A DNA stretch of 64,000 nt from Maylandia zebra (GCF_041146795.1 NC_135168.1:39378370-39442369); one strand, 5' to 3'. Counted from the stretch's first letter, positions 22,801-35,599 are shown. A program made the numbers and translations. The notes: generated from the sequence alone by a model not told the origin.

Positions 22801-25800
22801 ATGATGATGCAGTCAGACGTGAATCACATGACTAAGCAGAGGTTGTTGCAGACTAAGGGTCTGTCTAAGGAAGTCAGGGGAGGTAAGTGTATTTTAGATG
22901 CTTTGTTTTATTACTGCCTATGTCAGGGCATCAGGAAATAGAACTGACATATGTGTACAAAACATTTGCATATTAGTTTCAATGCTTTTATGCACGTTGG
23001 TCTACTTCTTCTTTTAGTTGGTCCCTTTAGATCATCTACCTTTATCCCATTATCTCTCACAGAGGCTCTCTGCATGTCCTCCTTCACTACATCCATCTTC
23101 TCTGTGTTTTTTTTTCTCGTGCCTCTATATTCAGCATCATTTCTCCACTATCCCTCTTCTATACGACTCATTCGAATCTTGTACATCCTGGTCACTCCCA
23201 ATGAAAGTCTTAACATCTTCAGCACCACCTTCTGTCTTTTTGTCAGAGACACCATCTCCAAACCATACCTCATAGCAGGTCTCACTACCATCTTAAAAAC
23301 CTTCCCTTTCCCTTCTGTCACAAATCCACCCCTAACACTCATCTCCACCCACTCCACCCTGTCTGCACTCTCTTCTTCACCTCTCTTGTGCACTGTCCAT
23401 TGCTTTGGATCACCCCAGATATTTAAACTCATCCACCTTTACTGCATACACTCCTTGCATCTTCACCTTTCCACCTCTGTCCCTCTCATTCACACTCATG
23501 ATTTCTGTCTTGCTTCTACTGACTTTCATTCCTCTTCTCTCCAGAGCATACCTCCGCATCTCCAGGCTCTCTCCCATCTGTTTGCTATTCTCACTACAGA
23601 TATCTTCTGCAAACATCATAGTCCACAAAAACTTGTGTCCGATCTCATTTGTCAGCCCGTCCATTCAATTCAATTCAATAAAACTCTATTGATCCTGAAG
23701 GTTGACCCCGAAGGAAATTGGGTTAAGGCTGCCGACCTTTGCCAGCGCCATTTTTTTTTCCATCAATCATTGCAAAAAGGAAGGGGCTGAAAGTAATCCC
23801 ACTCCCACCTTGAACCCTTCTGTCACTCCTACCACACACTTCACCAATCTCTCACTGTTCTCATGCAGGTCTTGTATCACCCTCACATACCTTCTACTCT
23901 TAACTTCCTCATGCAGGATCACAGTTCCTCATATTCCATAAAATAACGTGTGGATATGAGCCCATGTCCCATGTGACATATAGCATATCTGGGACCAACA
24001 GATTGAACTGAGCCAAACATCAGCACATGCTGGCCCACTGCCTGGAGAGAAATGAACTGTAGTATACTGAAATCCCCGGAAGGCCAAAGTGCTGTTGAAA
24101 TTCTCTGCACATTCCAGTGGGGACCATCCCATTTGCACTGTTTGTTTTCCAGTTTTGGCCGCCAGCTACACTTTGAAACTAAGTCTCCTAAACTCAGCAA
24201 AATGTGACTCCCACCACTGAATTTTACACAAGCTGATCAAAGACAGCTCCTCCAGGATGGCACATGCCCAAACCTCCCCGAACACTTATCATGTGCAAGT
24301 AAGAGAGCCGCTCTTACACAAGTCTTTCATCCAAAGAGCCTATTTATATGCCGGTTACCCATGCAACCTTGGACCACAACAGACATTACACACCTCTTGA
24401 CATCACCTTGAGGTTATTTGAGACCCTCCACAGTGCCGGGATATCACACAAGAAGAGACCCTGAGCAAAAGCTCTGAGGATACCAACTAAGTGAGGCTTC
24501 CCATGCTTTTACTTTTATATATAAGTCCCTCTCAGCTGTTTAATGTTGACAGAAATAAGAGGACCAGAGGGAACTTTATGATTTGCCAAAGGTCCTTAAT
24601 AGCCTGTTGTTACTGCCCTTCTCCTTCCAAACGTCTGCAAGTTGCTGCCATCATTAATTAGCACCAACAGCTAAAAGTATTTATGGAGGGTCACATCCAC
24701 GCTGCCTCACTGCACAAAATCTTGAAGCAAATTATTTTCTGTAGTATGAGCTGTAACTTAAAAAATGCCACGTGTAATCAGTTTTTAAAACATGAGTATC
24801 TCTTTGTGTATCCTGTTTTGCACAAGGTTTGAACCTGGGGAAGAAGATTAGCGTTCCAAAAGACGTGATGATGGAGGAGCTCAACCTTCTCTCTAATCGG
24901 GGTTCTCGCATGTTTCAGGAGAGACAGAAGAGGGCTGAGAGATTCACAGTAGAGAGTGCTGCCAACACCAGTAATGTAAGAAAGTGAGAGATTAGGAAAC
25001 TGTTTCTCATGTGTATACTCTCTTGTAACAGCTTAGTGTGCTACATGGATCGAACAGTTACGATTAATAGCAAAAAAGCATTTTCTTAGCCCTTGTGCAA
25101 TTTGTAGTACAGCAAGAGGCCACTTTACCTCACATCATGAAGAATTACTGCCATATCAGCATCACAACAAGGAAACTTGTTAGGAAAGTAATAAGTAAAT
25201 TAACCCAGTATCTTTCCTAGGTTTATGCGGAGCCCATTCCTACCCAGCAAGTCATCCAAGAGGTGCAGGCAGGAAAAGAGAACCAGGCTTTCTCCATCCC
25301 TGGTAAGCATAGCCTGGTCATGAACCTTCAGAAGACTGTAGCAAAGAAGGGCAGTCCTGATGTCCTGGCTCCAGGTAATACACGACAATGAAAGGATTGC
25401 CAAGGACTGCCAAAAGCACAAGCCATGAGACTTGCTCGTTGCAATGCCAGTGCCTGGATAGAGGAAACGCTTGAGCAATGCATGGTCATTGTAGCACACT
25501 CTGGTTTGCAAGTGCTCACCTTTGTTTTGGAAATGCATCGGGCACATGGATTTGTTTGATGGTTATTGGTGCCAGGAGAGTTGGCAGTTTGTAGAAAGCA
25601 ATTAAGTGTGAGCATCTTTGCCGAGTGCTGTTGTGTATTTGCCCCAACAGAAGGCACCGCTTACACTCTGACTGACAGTGAGATAAGCACTGTTTATTAT
25701 CAGGGATTCACACTGAGATCTAATTACTGTAGTTCCTATTTCCTATTGACAGGGGTGATATCAAACATATTCATATTAGATCTGTGTCTGCTTTAATAAG

Positions 25801-27066
25801 GAGAGCTTTTATGATTTTTATCTAGTGGGTTTTGAGTTTTTTTTAGTTGAGCTCATTTACATAGAATTTAGCACACACTCACAACTGAAGTCAAACTTTT
25901 TAGCCGCTGATACTACATTTTTGCTCATGTCAGGGTATTCCGGCCCTCTGAAGGAAATTCCTCGTGAGAAGTTCAACACGACGGTAATCCCCAAATCCTA
26001 CTGCTCACCATGGATGGAAGCTTTGGGAGACAATGAGGAGCTCCTGAACACCCTCAATACTCAGCTGCCCCAGCCCCCACAAAGACTACAGGCTTCCAAC
26101 TACAGGTGCTTCAACAGGTAAATCTGCCCTTTCACCCCAAATAAATCAAAAAGTGGTAAATCTTAGTCTGTTAGAAGCCCACAGTTCTACAAATAGTCCC
26201 ACAGATGACCTCACCACCTTATCCATCACTATCATATCTTCCCGTCGGCTCCGCTCCATGTTTCCATGGTTTGAAAATTAATCCAGTGTCTGGCTTGCAC
26301 TTCCTTAGGAGTGACGTATCTGTGATGGCTATTTTGAACACTGGCTCTTGAAAAACGATCTACTGAGGGGTTGCAAGCTTTTAAATGGCCCCACAGGACA
26401 AACCAGCACACGAAAGAGAATCACGTCTCTCATGGCACACAAGGAATTGCATCACACAAGCGAGGGCAGGACAAAGGTTACGCTTGGGCAGACGGATAAA
26501 CGGAGAATATATGAAAGACCAACTGGCTTTACTCACTTGAAGCTGTCAGATAAATAAATTCTGACAGCCAGGTTGAAACTGAAGCCAATGTGGAAGGATC
26601 TTTTTACACACTTACAGTTATTATGAAGGCTTAATTAAATCTGAACTCTAACAGTGAGAGCAGCAGTGTTAGTAAAGGAGGTCAAGTTCACCCCCAATGC
26701 CTGTTAGGGTTTTTTTTTTTTAACCGTTAAAAGAGCCTTCTGTTTAGAGCAGGGACTTCCAAATTCATATTAGGTATCATGTGAAAGACACCCGCTTTAA
26801 GGGAAGGAGTGTAAGCTAACACTTCTAGGTAATGTTCCACCATAAAGTGTTTACTTAACCACAAAAGACTCTTGTTTCTCAGATCTCCAATGCCATTTGG
26901 GGGCGCTGTGGCAAGCAAACGGGTGATCCCGGTGATCAGCTTTGAGGCTGTAGAATCCCAGCAACTTCCTGGCATCGCTCTGGACCGCATGTGCCGTCGC
27001 CCCAACTTCAACAGAGCACCCAGGGGATGGGGACCCGATTACTGCCCTGAATCTAATGAACTATGA
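22801..27066 (+). CDS. myoz3: Myozenin-3 (calsarcin-3), 250 aa
   Basis: Five coding exons join cleanly: 22801-22882, 24827-24975, 25221-25374, 25934-26117 and 26883-27066 (753 bases with stop; human MYOZ3 is about 251 aa). Family signatures are the N-terminal GLNLGKKISVPKDVMMEELN block followed by LSNRGSRMFQERQKRAERFT, and the C-terminal part with PFGGA and RPNFNRAPRGWGP. Myozenins are Z-disc adaptors that bind alpha-actinin, calcineurin, filamin C, telethonin and LDB3. MYOZ3 is the fast-muscle form. The C terminus is ESNEL, close to but not exactly the E-[ST]-[DE]-[DE]-L PDZ ligand of the family. Three ATGs in a row open the frame; I used the first. The gene converges with rbm22, as in the human 5q33 neighbourhood. 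Confidence 0.95.
22960..23940 (-). mobile_element. Decayed non-LTR retrotransposon (LINE) reverse-transcriptase fragment
   Basis: On the minus strand, pieces of a reverse transcriptase are readable in two or more frames: the catalytic FADD-type motif appears as FAEDI, then ALERRGMKVSRSKTE, VDEFKYLG, a stretch ending VVRPAMRYGLE and LSLGVTRM. The order and spacing fit the C-terminal RT half and following region of a fish LINE. I cannot place the clade with confidence. Frameshifts, a changed active-site residue and an inserted repeat make it dead. It lies antisense in the intron of myoz3 between 22,883 and 24,826. The long plus-strand open frame over 22,951-23,790 is its mirror image. Confidence 0.85.
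23662..23760 (+). repeat. Repeat inserted in the LINE fragment
   Basis: The LINE homology stops near 23,660 and resumes near 23,765. Between them lies TTCAATTCAATTCAATAAAAC followed by 'ctattgatcctgaagg', a phrase common in fish short repeats. The insertion therefore post-dates the LINE copy. Confidence 0.55.
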
Positions 27067-27547
27067 AGAGAAGCTGACAGACTAAAAGAAGCTAAAGACT
27101 GAAACTCTGGCCTATGATCGCTCTTCTCCTCCTACAAAGACGAACCCTCTGTTAATCCTAAAGCACCGCAGGGGAGAAGAAGAAGAAAAAAAGTACTCCT
27201 GCATGATATACAAAGTGGTTTTCTACTGCCGAGTGGATTGATGAGCTGAGGCGAACTCCCAAGTTCATTACACACTCAGTCAAGTCCAGGACAATGCTGC
27301 CACAGGCTGATCAGTCCTACCTATTGTTCCTGTTTGTCACCTCGAGCAGTATCTGATCCCATCAATGTCTCAATGTCTGCCTGCCCTCTCCTTTCCCTTC
27401 ACTCTGCAGCTTTACATCTTCTCTATTAATCAGAAGCTGCCAGACGCCGTTATACAAGTAATGATGAATAATGCACACAGAGACGATGGATGGAAAAAGT
27501 TAGCCGTTTTAATGACAAATGAAAACAATATTCAAAGAAAGCCTTAC

Positions 27548-27553
27548 AATAAA
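27548..27553 (+). terminator. myoz3: Polyadenylation signal of myoz3
   Basis: AATAAA lies 482 bases past the stop. It is the first canonical hexamer after the coding region. Confidence 0.55.
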
Positions 27554-28032
27554 GTAAGTCAGATGATGTCAGATAAAAAAGTCAACTGAAATTAACAGAA
27601 TCTAACTGCACGTTATACTACACACAATGTGACAAATACAAGTTTAACCTAAGGAAAAACATTTTATATATACACACACAATGGTTCCTACCACAGGAGG
27701 CTTTGAAACCCGTGTGGTCAGCGCTCTTGTTTTTAAAGTCTTTTAAAACGTTAGGCTCCGGTGTTCAGATGCCGTTTTGGCTACTTTTTGACAACTTGCA
27801 AGATCCTGGTTGTCGTCTCTCCAGACACAGATGGTGCTTCTTCACATCATTCACTGCTCTGCAGGTGGAGTATTTAAAAAAAAACATAACAAAAAAACCC
27901 GACTGTTTTCTATGCGATGTCCTGCTCCCAGACGTTGCCTTTGGGTTCACCGCCAGTTTGCAATGTGTCCTGACCAGGTTGAATACAAGGAGAAGAGCGA
28001 CATCTAATAACAGCACGACTTCCCTCTGACTG

Positions 28033-31000
28033 CTAATCGCCATGACGTGCTCCATGTGCAGCATGGGCACCCATGCGCTGAGGATCCTGAGAGGGGTAGT
28101 GGATTTGACCTGGAGGTCTCATGCTCATTGGAGGGGGCATAGGCGGGGCCATGGGACCCATGTGGTGAAACATTGGAGGGCCAAAGCCTAAGGGAGCAAA
28201 GGAAATAAACATGCTAAGTATCTACAATTACAAACTGTGTACACCTATGTAAGTGACTAAACCAAGACTGATGCTTTTAAAAAAAAAAAAAAAATTCATA
28301 AACTATACTATAAAATACACATTAATAAGTCATAATTTTACCTGGAGGAGGTGGATTGATGCCTGGAGGTGGGGGTAATGCAATGTTCATGACAGCAGGA
28401 GAGGAGCTGGGGTCAAGGTTGAAGTAGTTGGCAGGAGGCTCTTCATCTAGAGCTGGCGGTGGAGGCAGAGCTAGTGCAAAGAAGAGCAAAGTTTTAGAAA
28501 CTAAACAGGAAATGGCAACAGGCCAGCAAGATGTTTTTATGTCCGATTTTGCCAAATTAGCCCAATTCTACACGCACAGATTTCATATTAACTCATTCAC
28601 TGCCATTGACGTCTATAGCCGTCAATTGCAGTGAATGAGTCAATGGGTTTAACTCATTCACTGCCAATGGCTGGCAGTGAATGAGTTAATTGAGAGTTTG
28701 TAAAACAACAAATAAGAATTAGATGCAGACATCAAACAGCATGCAACAGCTCGCTTTCTCCTCTGCTTGCTGTGTCTGACAGCTGAACCTGAGCTGCAGT
28801 ACATACGCAGTCACAGCAGATGAAGTGTCCGTTCCACTTGGATTCACATGAAATCTGCAAATGTGGCAACTTCCTCCAAGGTTGTGTGGAGCTGCACACA
28901 ATCTTATTTGTGCTCTAAAGCGCAACTACCTTGAAACACTGAAAAAAAGGAACGACAGACTCTTTGCTTTACTCCAAAAGTCACATTCACTCAGCTTTTT
29001 TTCCCCCTCTGCAGTGACTCTATTCCCCACCAGTTTCAGTACAGAACTGAAGGTTTAAGGGAGAAAAGCTAAAATGACTGGTGTGGGACAGATGATGAAC
29101 TGAATAGCTCAGTATAAGATAAATAAGGAACATTTTCAACCCTAAATCAAGCACAGCTGAAATCCTGCCCATACACACCTACCACAAATGCTCAGCGCCG
29201 CAAGAACAACTCTAAATGTTCTTCATGCACACACACACACATCCTCACACTCTTCGAGACTCACCTCCAGGCAGTCCAGGCACAGGATCAAGTCTGGTAC
29301 CCATCTCACTGACACCATCTTTGATTCCCTCCTTTCCTCTTGCTGCCTGGGACCTAAATGGGCACACAGCACAAGTCAAACAATGACTAATGACACTGCA
29401 ACATTCACCATCCAGGACAAAATCAATTTTAAGCCTCCTGCCTGACATAATTTGATTAAACTCTTTCTACATTTCCACTTTGAGTCAAGCATTATGTCAG
29501 GGCATTACCTTTAAACATGGCAAATTATCACTTTTAAAATTGACATCTTTACCTAAATGGCTCTCCTTGGTGGGGGTTTATGGGAGTTAAGCTTATAAAT
29601 CAGATTGCAAAATGATGTTTTGTAATTTACATTGTTATGAGCCCCCTTTAATGGATTCAGTACCTTCTGGTGTTGCTCTTAATATTCACAAAGCTGGACA
29701 ATGTTTAACTTTTGATCGGATTCTTACCTTCCCCACTTGACAGTGAGTCTTCGTCCGTTAATAATGAGTTTGTTGAAGGACTTTTCAGCAGCCGTTTCAG
29801 CTGACTGCCGCGTGGCAAACTGGATGAAAGCGCACTGCTGCCTTTGGACTATGGTAATGGTTCGGATTTCACCAAACTGGTAGAAGTGACTCCTGCAATG
29901 ACACAAAATAGTGAAATAAAAATACTTTGTAAATTTTGCTGTGTTGCAGTAAGTAGAAATAACAATATCCGCTTGTGGCTGTAACCCTCTAGCTGGCAAC
30001 AACAGCTGTCTAGCCTAATAATACATGTAGCGGAAGCTTTAGAAGAGTTTATTAAGCAGGCACGAAAGATAAGTGTTACCAATTTAGAATCTGACCAAAC
30101 GTGACATATGACCACAATCTCTTCTTCTTTTCCTGACTTATTTCTTTGAGTAAAAGTCAGCAAATTGCTCTCGTAGAACATCCCATCAGCATTTTGTATT
30201 ACTGCCAAACGCCCTTGCTATGCATCGCGGAGAAGGAACAAATATACATATGCTACGATCATTACAGTGTAATGCTATGATACATTATATTGTGGCAACA
30301 TTCTATTCTGACACTGCACCGATCAATTGAACTGTCAAATGTACAACAATAAACGACTGTGGGATTTCTATAAAATATTCCTATAGGCCATATAAATGTC
30401 GGCACTCACAGGGCCCTAGGCAATGTTTATACAAAGTTTCATCAAGATTAGTGCACTTGTGTTGGAGGCGATAAGGAGCATGCAAAGATACATACGCTAT
30501 GATCATTTTAGTATAATTAGACATTTGTATTTTGTATTATTCTAACCAGCTCATCTTTGTTTGTGCCTGATTTAAATAGTGATGAGAGAGATAAGATAGG
30601 AATGGAACAGATGGATGAATAGACAGCCAAAAACACAATGCCTCCAGCCACAGCTGTCCCGGGCATCGAGGCATAACAATAAATTATCACAGCAAGCTGT
30701 AAAAGAGGTCATTATGAAACAGAAATGCTTACTTGAGGTCTCCATCTGTAACAGTGTCTCCCAACCCCCCAATGTAGAGAGTGGTGATGGATTTGTCCTC
30801 TGGTGGGTCCAGTCGGGGCATAGTTGAAGCCCGCTTTAGTAATTTGTCAGCCACTGGGTCATTGATGCCATAGTAACGATCCTTTATGTTTTGGTCTGCT
30901 AGAGGGTCATCAGGATCTGTGGGCTTCTCATGCCTGTGTAAAGAGGGCAACAGAAAAACAATAAATATGATATGAAACTTCAACTAACCCATAGCGATGT

Positions 31001-33274
31001 CTTAATATATGTGAGCTGATATCAAAAGAAAGAATCAGCTCCATGGAGACTAGCATCATGGCACTCACCTGTAGGGACATTCCTCCCCTCTCTTACACTC
31101 TCCCTTGACCCAGAAGGAGCAGATGTGTGGCCGGTTCCTCTTGTAATATGGTGTGGTCCGAGCCAACTTCAGCAACATATCACTAGAACTTGGAGCCTTA
31201 CCAAGCTGGCCCACTGGCCGAGTGCCATCGGAATTGGCTATCTGTAAACAAAGAAGTCCAGAGAGGCATGATGGATGGAAAATCTCTCTTATGTTTGCTT
31301 GAAAAAAAACCCACTGGATCAGACATTGGACCAGTAAAGACTGTTATCACTGTGCAAGCATAACAACTTAAAAAATAAACAAACCCAAACCAAAACAAAC
31401 AAACAAAAAAATCATACTGCAGTCATGAGAAAGGAGCTTACCTCTCTCTCCATGTTCTGTGTGTAGTACTCTTTATTCACATCTGACCGAGGAACCTCAT
31501 CTTTAACGGAGAGTCCAGTGTCTCGGACTTGGATAGGCAAACCTGTCAAACACAAGATATGACAGGAGGGTTACGCTCAGAACTATATAAATGAGGAGCT
31601 CATGAAATCTGCACAGCGACAAAACCCAGAGGAGACTCACCATACTCCAGGTCCAGCAGACATGTCTGACAAACATTTTTCATTTTACTGCAGGTCTGAC
31701 AGACTTCTGTCTTTTTGAAACGCATCCGTGTTCCTGGACACCATCGGAACACTGTAAAGGGCCGAGCACAGATCTGATAGGCGGAGAGCGACGTATTAGA
31801 ATAGAATACCCTTTTATTGTCATGCATCAAAAAGGCCTGTACAATGTGGGCTAAATATGTACAATTTAAACAGTTAAGGCACCCCCCCCAAACAAAAACA
31901 AAAAAAACATACCTTGCATTCTTTCCCATATTTTTCCTTGGTCTGTAAAACAAAGCATGACCATATTTGGACTTGCACATTTGCTGGTATTAACACTACA
32001 AGCAAATAGTTTTGAATTTGCTATGAAAGCACAGGGATGCTCACTCACCATACGAATGTAAGGATTTTCTCCTAAACATGTCTGACACAAAATTGGAAAA
32101 TCCTGAGGAGAAAGAAGAACCGTGAAAATCAAGCACTGTAATCTTCGGTTTATCCAACAATTCCTTGAATTAAGTTATTCAACAGACCGACTTGGCTCCC
32201 CATCTCTGCTTCACCTTCTGCTGTGAGCACCTTGGCACACGTACAGGTAAGACTGAATACAAGACGTGCTATGGGACCTATTTTGCCATCTGTTAAAGGA
32301 TGCTGTTTCAGTCCAAGTGCTGGGTGCTGAAAACGGCTTTGCCCTAATCCGTCTCACAGACAGCATCAGCCAAACATCTAAATATAGGCAGATCTTATGG
32401 CTGAAGCGACATCTACATAATCTAGGGTTGCAAAGTTTATAGACTAGCATCTTAACAAAACCAACATTGGATAAATGCCCTGTGGTGTCATAGCTCAATA
32501 AGGGAAACTGATTTGTTGCCTTATAGGGTAAGTAATGTTTAGGTAGGTCACAAAAACGTTTTTTGTTTCCAACTAAGGACTGGTCTGTTTGTGACCTTAT
32601 ATAACAATCAGTCGCTGTTGAATTTACCCAGTAGTGTAAAGACTTTATTTTTAGACTAAATTTTCTCTAATATTTTCGCCGCTGTCAAACCTGCCTAACA
32701 AGAAGGTTCGTTTTTTCAGTGTCACTTAGAGCGGTTCCACCCAGGATGATGTGGCTTTTTTCGTTTCCTCATATTCATTTATATAAGCAAATTTTCACCC
32801 GCCTACCATCGTTTTAGCATTGTTAGCCTGCTAGTGCTGGCCTTTATAGGTGCAGCCAGTTAACTATCACACAGCGCAGGGTTAGGTTACGTTAGCAATG
32901 ATAGCTGTAAGCTCAGTCACTGTCGTTTTTACTACACTCTATAATATGGTCTCGTTGGATCCAGTGGAAAAAGGTATGTTCCATGAACTAATGTAAAATA
33001 TCGAAAGCAATAATGTACACAGGTGAGCTAATGAAGCTAGCAGCCACGCTTCTACAACTAGCTACCGCTAGCTAGCGGAAGGCTAACTATCGAGAAAACT
33101 GACTAGTTTAATAAAAAGCTAGCGTGTTTCGCGATTATATTAACTCGTGAAATGAAACGTAACATAATGTGCTTCAATCATTGAAACCACTCGGCAACAT
33201 ATAACCCCAATAAAACGTACCGCGTCTTCCCAGTTCTGTCTGTTGTAAGTGTTGGAGCCTAGGGAAGTCGCCAT
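28033..33274 (-). CDS. rbm22: Pre-mRNA-splicing factor RBM22, 427 aa
   Basis: Eleven exons join in frame: 33274-33221, 32102-32049, 31942-31913, 31773-31641, 31542-31442, 31241-31069, 30933-30733, 29892-29728, 29353-29265, 28470-28342 and 28187-28033 (1,284 bases; human RBM22 is 420 aa). The start is [18 protein letters not shown]. The N-terminal part has paired CxxC motifs ([21 protein letters not shown]). A CCCH zinc finger spans C165-C173-C179-H183. An RRM spans about 232-304 ([15 protein letters not shown] as RNP1). The C-terminal tail is rich in Pro, Met and Gly. RBM22 (yeast Cwc2/Ecm2-like) binds U6 snRNA and the intron in the catalytic spliceosome. Exon 3 is a 30-base micro-exon. No mutation of a key residue is seen. 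A weak ATTAAA on the minus strand (27,508-27,513) would make its 3' UTR overlap that of myoz3. Confidence 0.97.
28588..28689. mobile_element. TTAA-flanked palindromic MITE-like repeat in an rbm22 intron
   Basis: ACTCATTCACTGCCA and its complement TGGCAGTGAATGAGT (or TGCAGTGAATGAGT) occur twice each, making two hairpins in about 100 bases, bounded by TTAA at 28,588 and 28,686. TTAA ends are typical of piggyBac-type insertion. It looks like a compact non-autonomous element or a tandem pair of them. Confidence 0.6.
31799..31865 (+). repeat. Retroposon-tail-like insertion in a short rbm22 intron
   Basis: AGAATAGAATACCCTTTTATT followed by 'gtcatgcatc' resembles a common fish repeat tail and takes up about half of the 139-base intron between the micro-exon and the next exon. 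Confidence 0.4.
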
Positions 33275-33775
33275 TTTGCAGACTGTGGATCAACCGGAAC
33301 GGGTTGCCAGGTCTGTGCGTGAAAAACCACCCCAATAGCCAATCAAAACTGGCGCCCACATCAGCCAACGCTGGTAGCGGTACAGGCAGCGGCTGGCAGA
33401 GAGTACCTGTAAGTGGATGACATGTGAACTAGAACCAGTTTGCTGGGATATGTAAACATGTATATAACTGCTTAGTCATGTATGCATTGTTTCATTTCAA
33501 AAATGAATTTGTATTTATAGATGTACATGTAAGTTCCTTCGAAATGTGTCTACTTAACCAATAATTTTTACCCTGCAGCATTTTAACTGTAGCCCAGTTT
33601 CGGGAAAACTGCAGAACTGGCAACCCTGCAGACCTCGCTCTACACTGGGCGAAAGGCGACACATTTTTAAATTGACTATTGTTTTTACTTTTAAGTCTAG
33701 GATGTGTTCTATCAGGAGTCAGTTTGAGGATGTGTTTCGTTTAGCGGGATGTGGGAATCTTGTGTAGTCTGCGAG

Positions 33776-33802
33776 ACTACAAAAGCCCACAATGCACCGC
33801 GG
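33776..33802 (+). promoter_or_regulatory. ZNF143/THAP11-type (Staf, SBS) promoter motif
   Basis: ACTACA at 33,776 followed by GCCCACAATGCACCGCGG (33,785-33,802) fits the long SBS form ACTACAAnTCCCAnnATGCAnYGCG except in the spacer. It lies about 500 bases upstream of the rbm22 ATG, in the divergent direction. ACTACA is also the right arm of a 7-bp inverted repeat (TGTAGTC...GACTACA, 33,762-33,780). Such motifs mark housekeeping and bidirectional promoters. Which gene it serves is inferred. Confidence 0.6.
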
Positions 33803-34297
33803 GCCAGATAGCCACGTTTCACCTAAGGATGTCGCTCTATTTCAAGAAACTATCAGGTTTACGATAAAATAAAATGGGAACGTAAATATCAGAGAATAAC
33901 TGTCAGTATAGTAGAAATACTAACCCCGACTCGTCCATCTGCACCTTGGGTGTAAACCTGAGTGTGTTTTTGTTGTGTGCTTTCCCCTTTGGCTTTATGA
34001 CACGAACTGTTAATTGTGAAGGTGTATAATATTAATTTACCCCAAAAACAGAAAACGCAACTGGTGTTTTTTGAGTATGTCTTAAAAAAAATCAGTGACC
34101 TAATATGATATGGCTTACAGCCTGTGGGGAGGTTTAAAATGACTTTAATGCTTTATTTGCTTAACTGAGGTGCTGATACAGAGATATTTGTTGTAAACAA
34201 AGGCTGTAAAGCGCTATTTCCGGAGACAGGGAAAAACAGAAGACAGACAGACTGCTTGGTTGATGTGTGAGAGCTCGTGTAGGCCAATTGTGTCCTC

Positions 34298-34361
<64 letters not shown>

Positions 34362-35480
34362 GTCTATCCACCTGCTCTGATTCAGGTCAGGGTGTCTTTG
34401 CGGTGTGAAACTCCAATTAGTGGGCCAAAGGATGTTGAAGATTACAGATGGCAACTAAGTCCCTAATGTTTATTTAAGGTCAGAGAGGTTGTGGAGTCAG
34501 AGGGCAGGGATTAGATGGAGGTCTGGAGCACTGGCAGCATGCAGCTGCCCTTTAGCAAGTCAAGATGAAGCGTCTGGGATTCTTTATGATCACCTCCAAG
34601 TGGAAAATCCCCATGTTGTCCTTTTTCTTTTGATCTCTTACCTAGATTTAGGATTTCAAGTGTAAACTGGTTGAATTCTATCAGATAGGTGGCTCCATTT
34701 GTTAATGATTGAGGGTTTGAGTAATCATATTTACATAATAGGGGAGCAGAAATTTCCACTGGCCTTGTCCTGTTGTTTTTCTTCAAATGGGGTGAACAGA
34801 CAGTCTCTTGCCCTATAGCACAACAAAGCAAACCTTTTGGGCACAGCCCTTTTGTCCTAATGAGTTTTCTGACCCTTTCTCCTTGATCATGTGAGCCAGT
34901 TGTTTTGAAGAACGGCTTTGTCTCGGATTAACCGGCCTGTAATTAAAATCACCAACTGCAAGAGTCACAAGGTCAGAGGACGTGTAGGTGTGCTGCCGCA
35001 TCTCAGATGCTTCGTGTTACAGAGCTGCTTCAAGAAGTCATCGCCTTGATACTGTGTGAATCTGTTTGGCACATGACACGACAGACAGTTGGTTGTTATT
35101 TAGGCTATTATGGACCGTCGTCACCAGTTTTATTGCAGATGATTCAAAGATATTGATGTTTGCTGTGAAATGTTTTGTATTATTAAGCATCACCAAGACT
35201 ATGGTTGCAAATACAAGTATTCCATTAGACATATCCTTCACAAGATAATGAAAATACCATAGTGTGAAAGGATAACTGTAGTAATGCAGTGATAAAGCCA
35301 CTATGACTCAACACTGTGTAAGTGCTTCTTATAAGGAAACAGAGACTGATGCAAAACCGGTTAAATGACCTAAATGTTGGCTCCTTGTGCGCATAGCATT
35401 CCTTTCCCTCAACTACCCCTTTTCCTAAAAAAAATATATCAAAAACTTTTAAGTGCAATTGTAATAGTTTTCGACAAATG
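33803..35480. other. Sequence between the rbm22 promoter region and the CpG island
   Basis: It holds the CA microsatellite at 34,300-34,358 and otherwise no supported exon. A short frame MSLYFKKLS opens at 33,829, just past the ZNF143-type motif, and ends at a weak possible donor. I cannot assign it. Confidence 0.4.
34300..34358 (+). repeat. (CA)n microsatellite
   Basis: Twenty-nine uninterrupted CA units. Confidence 0.98.
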
Positions 35481-35599
35481 TGGAAGCACAAGAAGACAAA
35501 TAATCTCCGCATTGTCGATCAGGGACGCTCCCGCAGTAATCTCCTGCAGGAACAAGATCGCACAGTGATTTCTTTGAGGAGTTCTGTAGCTTGCATGCA

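Noticed and set aside
22951..23790. 279-codon plus-strand open frame
   Set aside because: It is the complement of the LINE reverse-transcriptase fragment; the readable protein motifs are on the minus strand.
34153..34466. Open frames with Cys-Val or His-Thr runs
   Set aside because: They are products of the (CA)n microsatellite.
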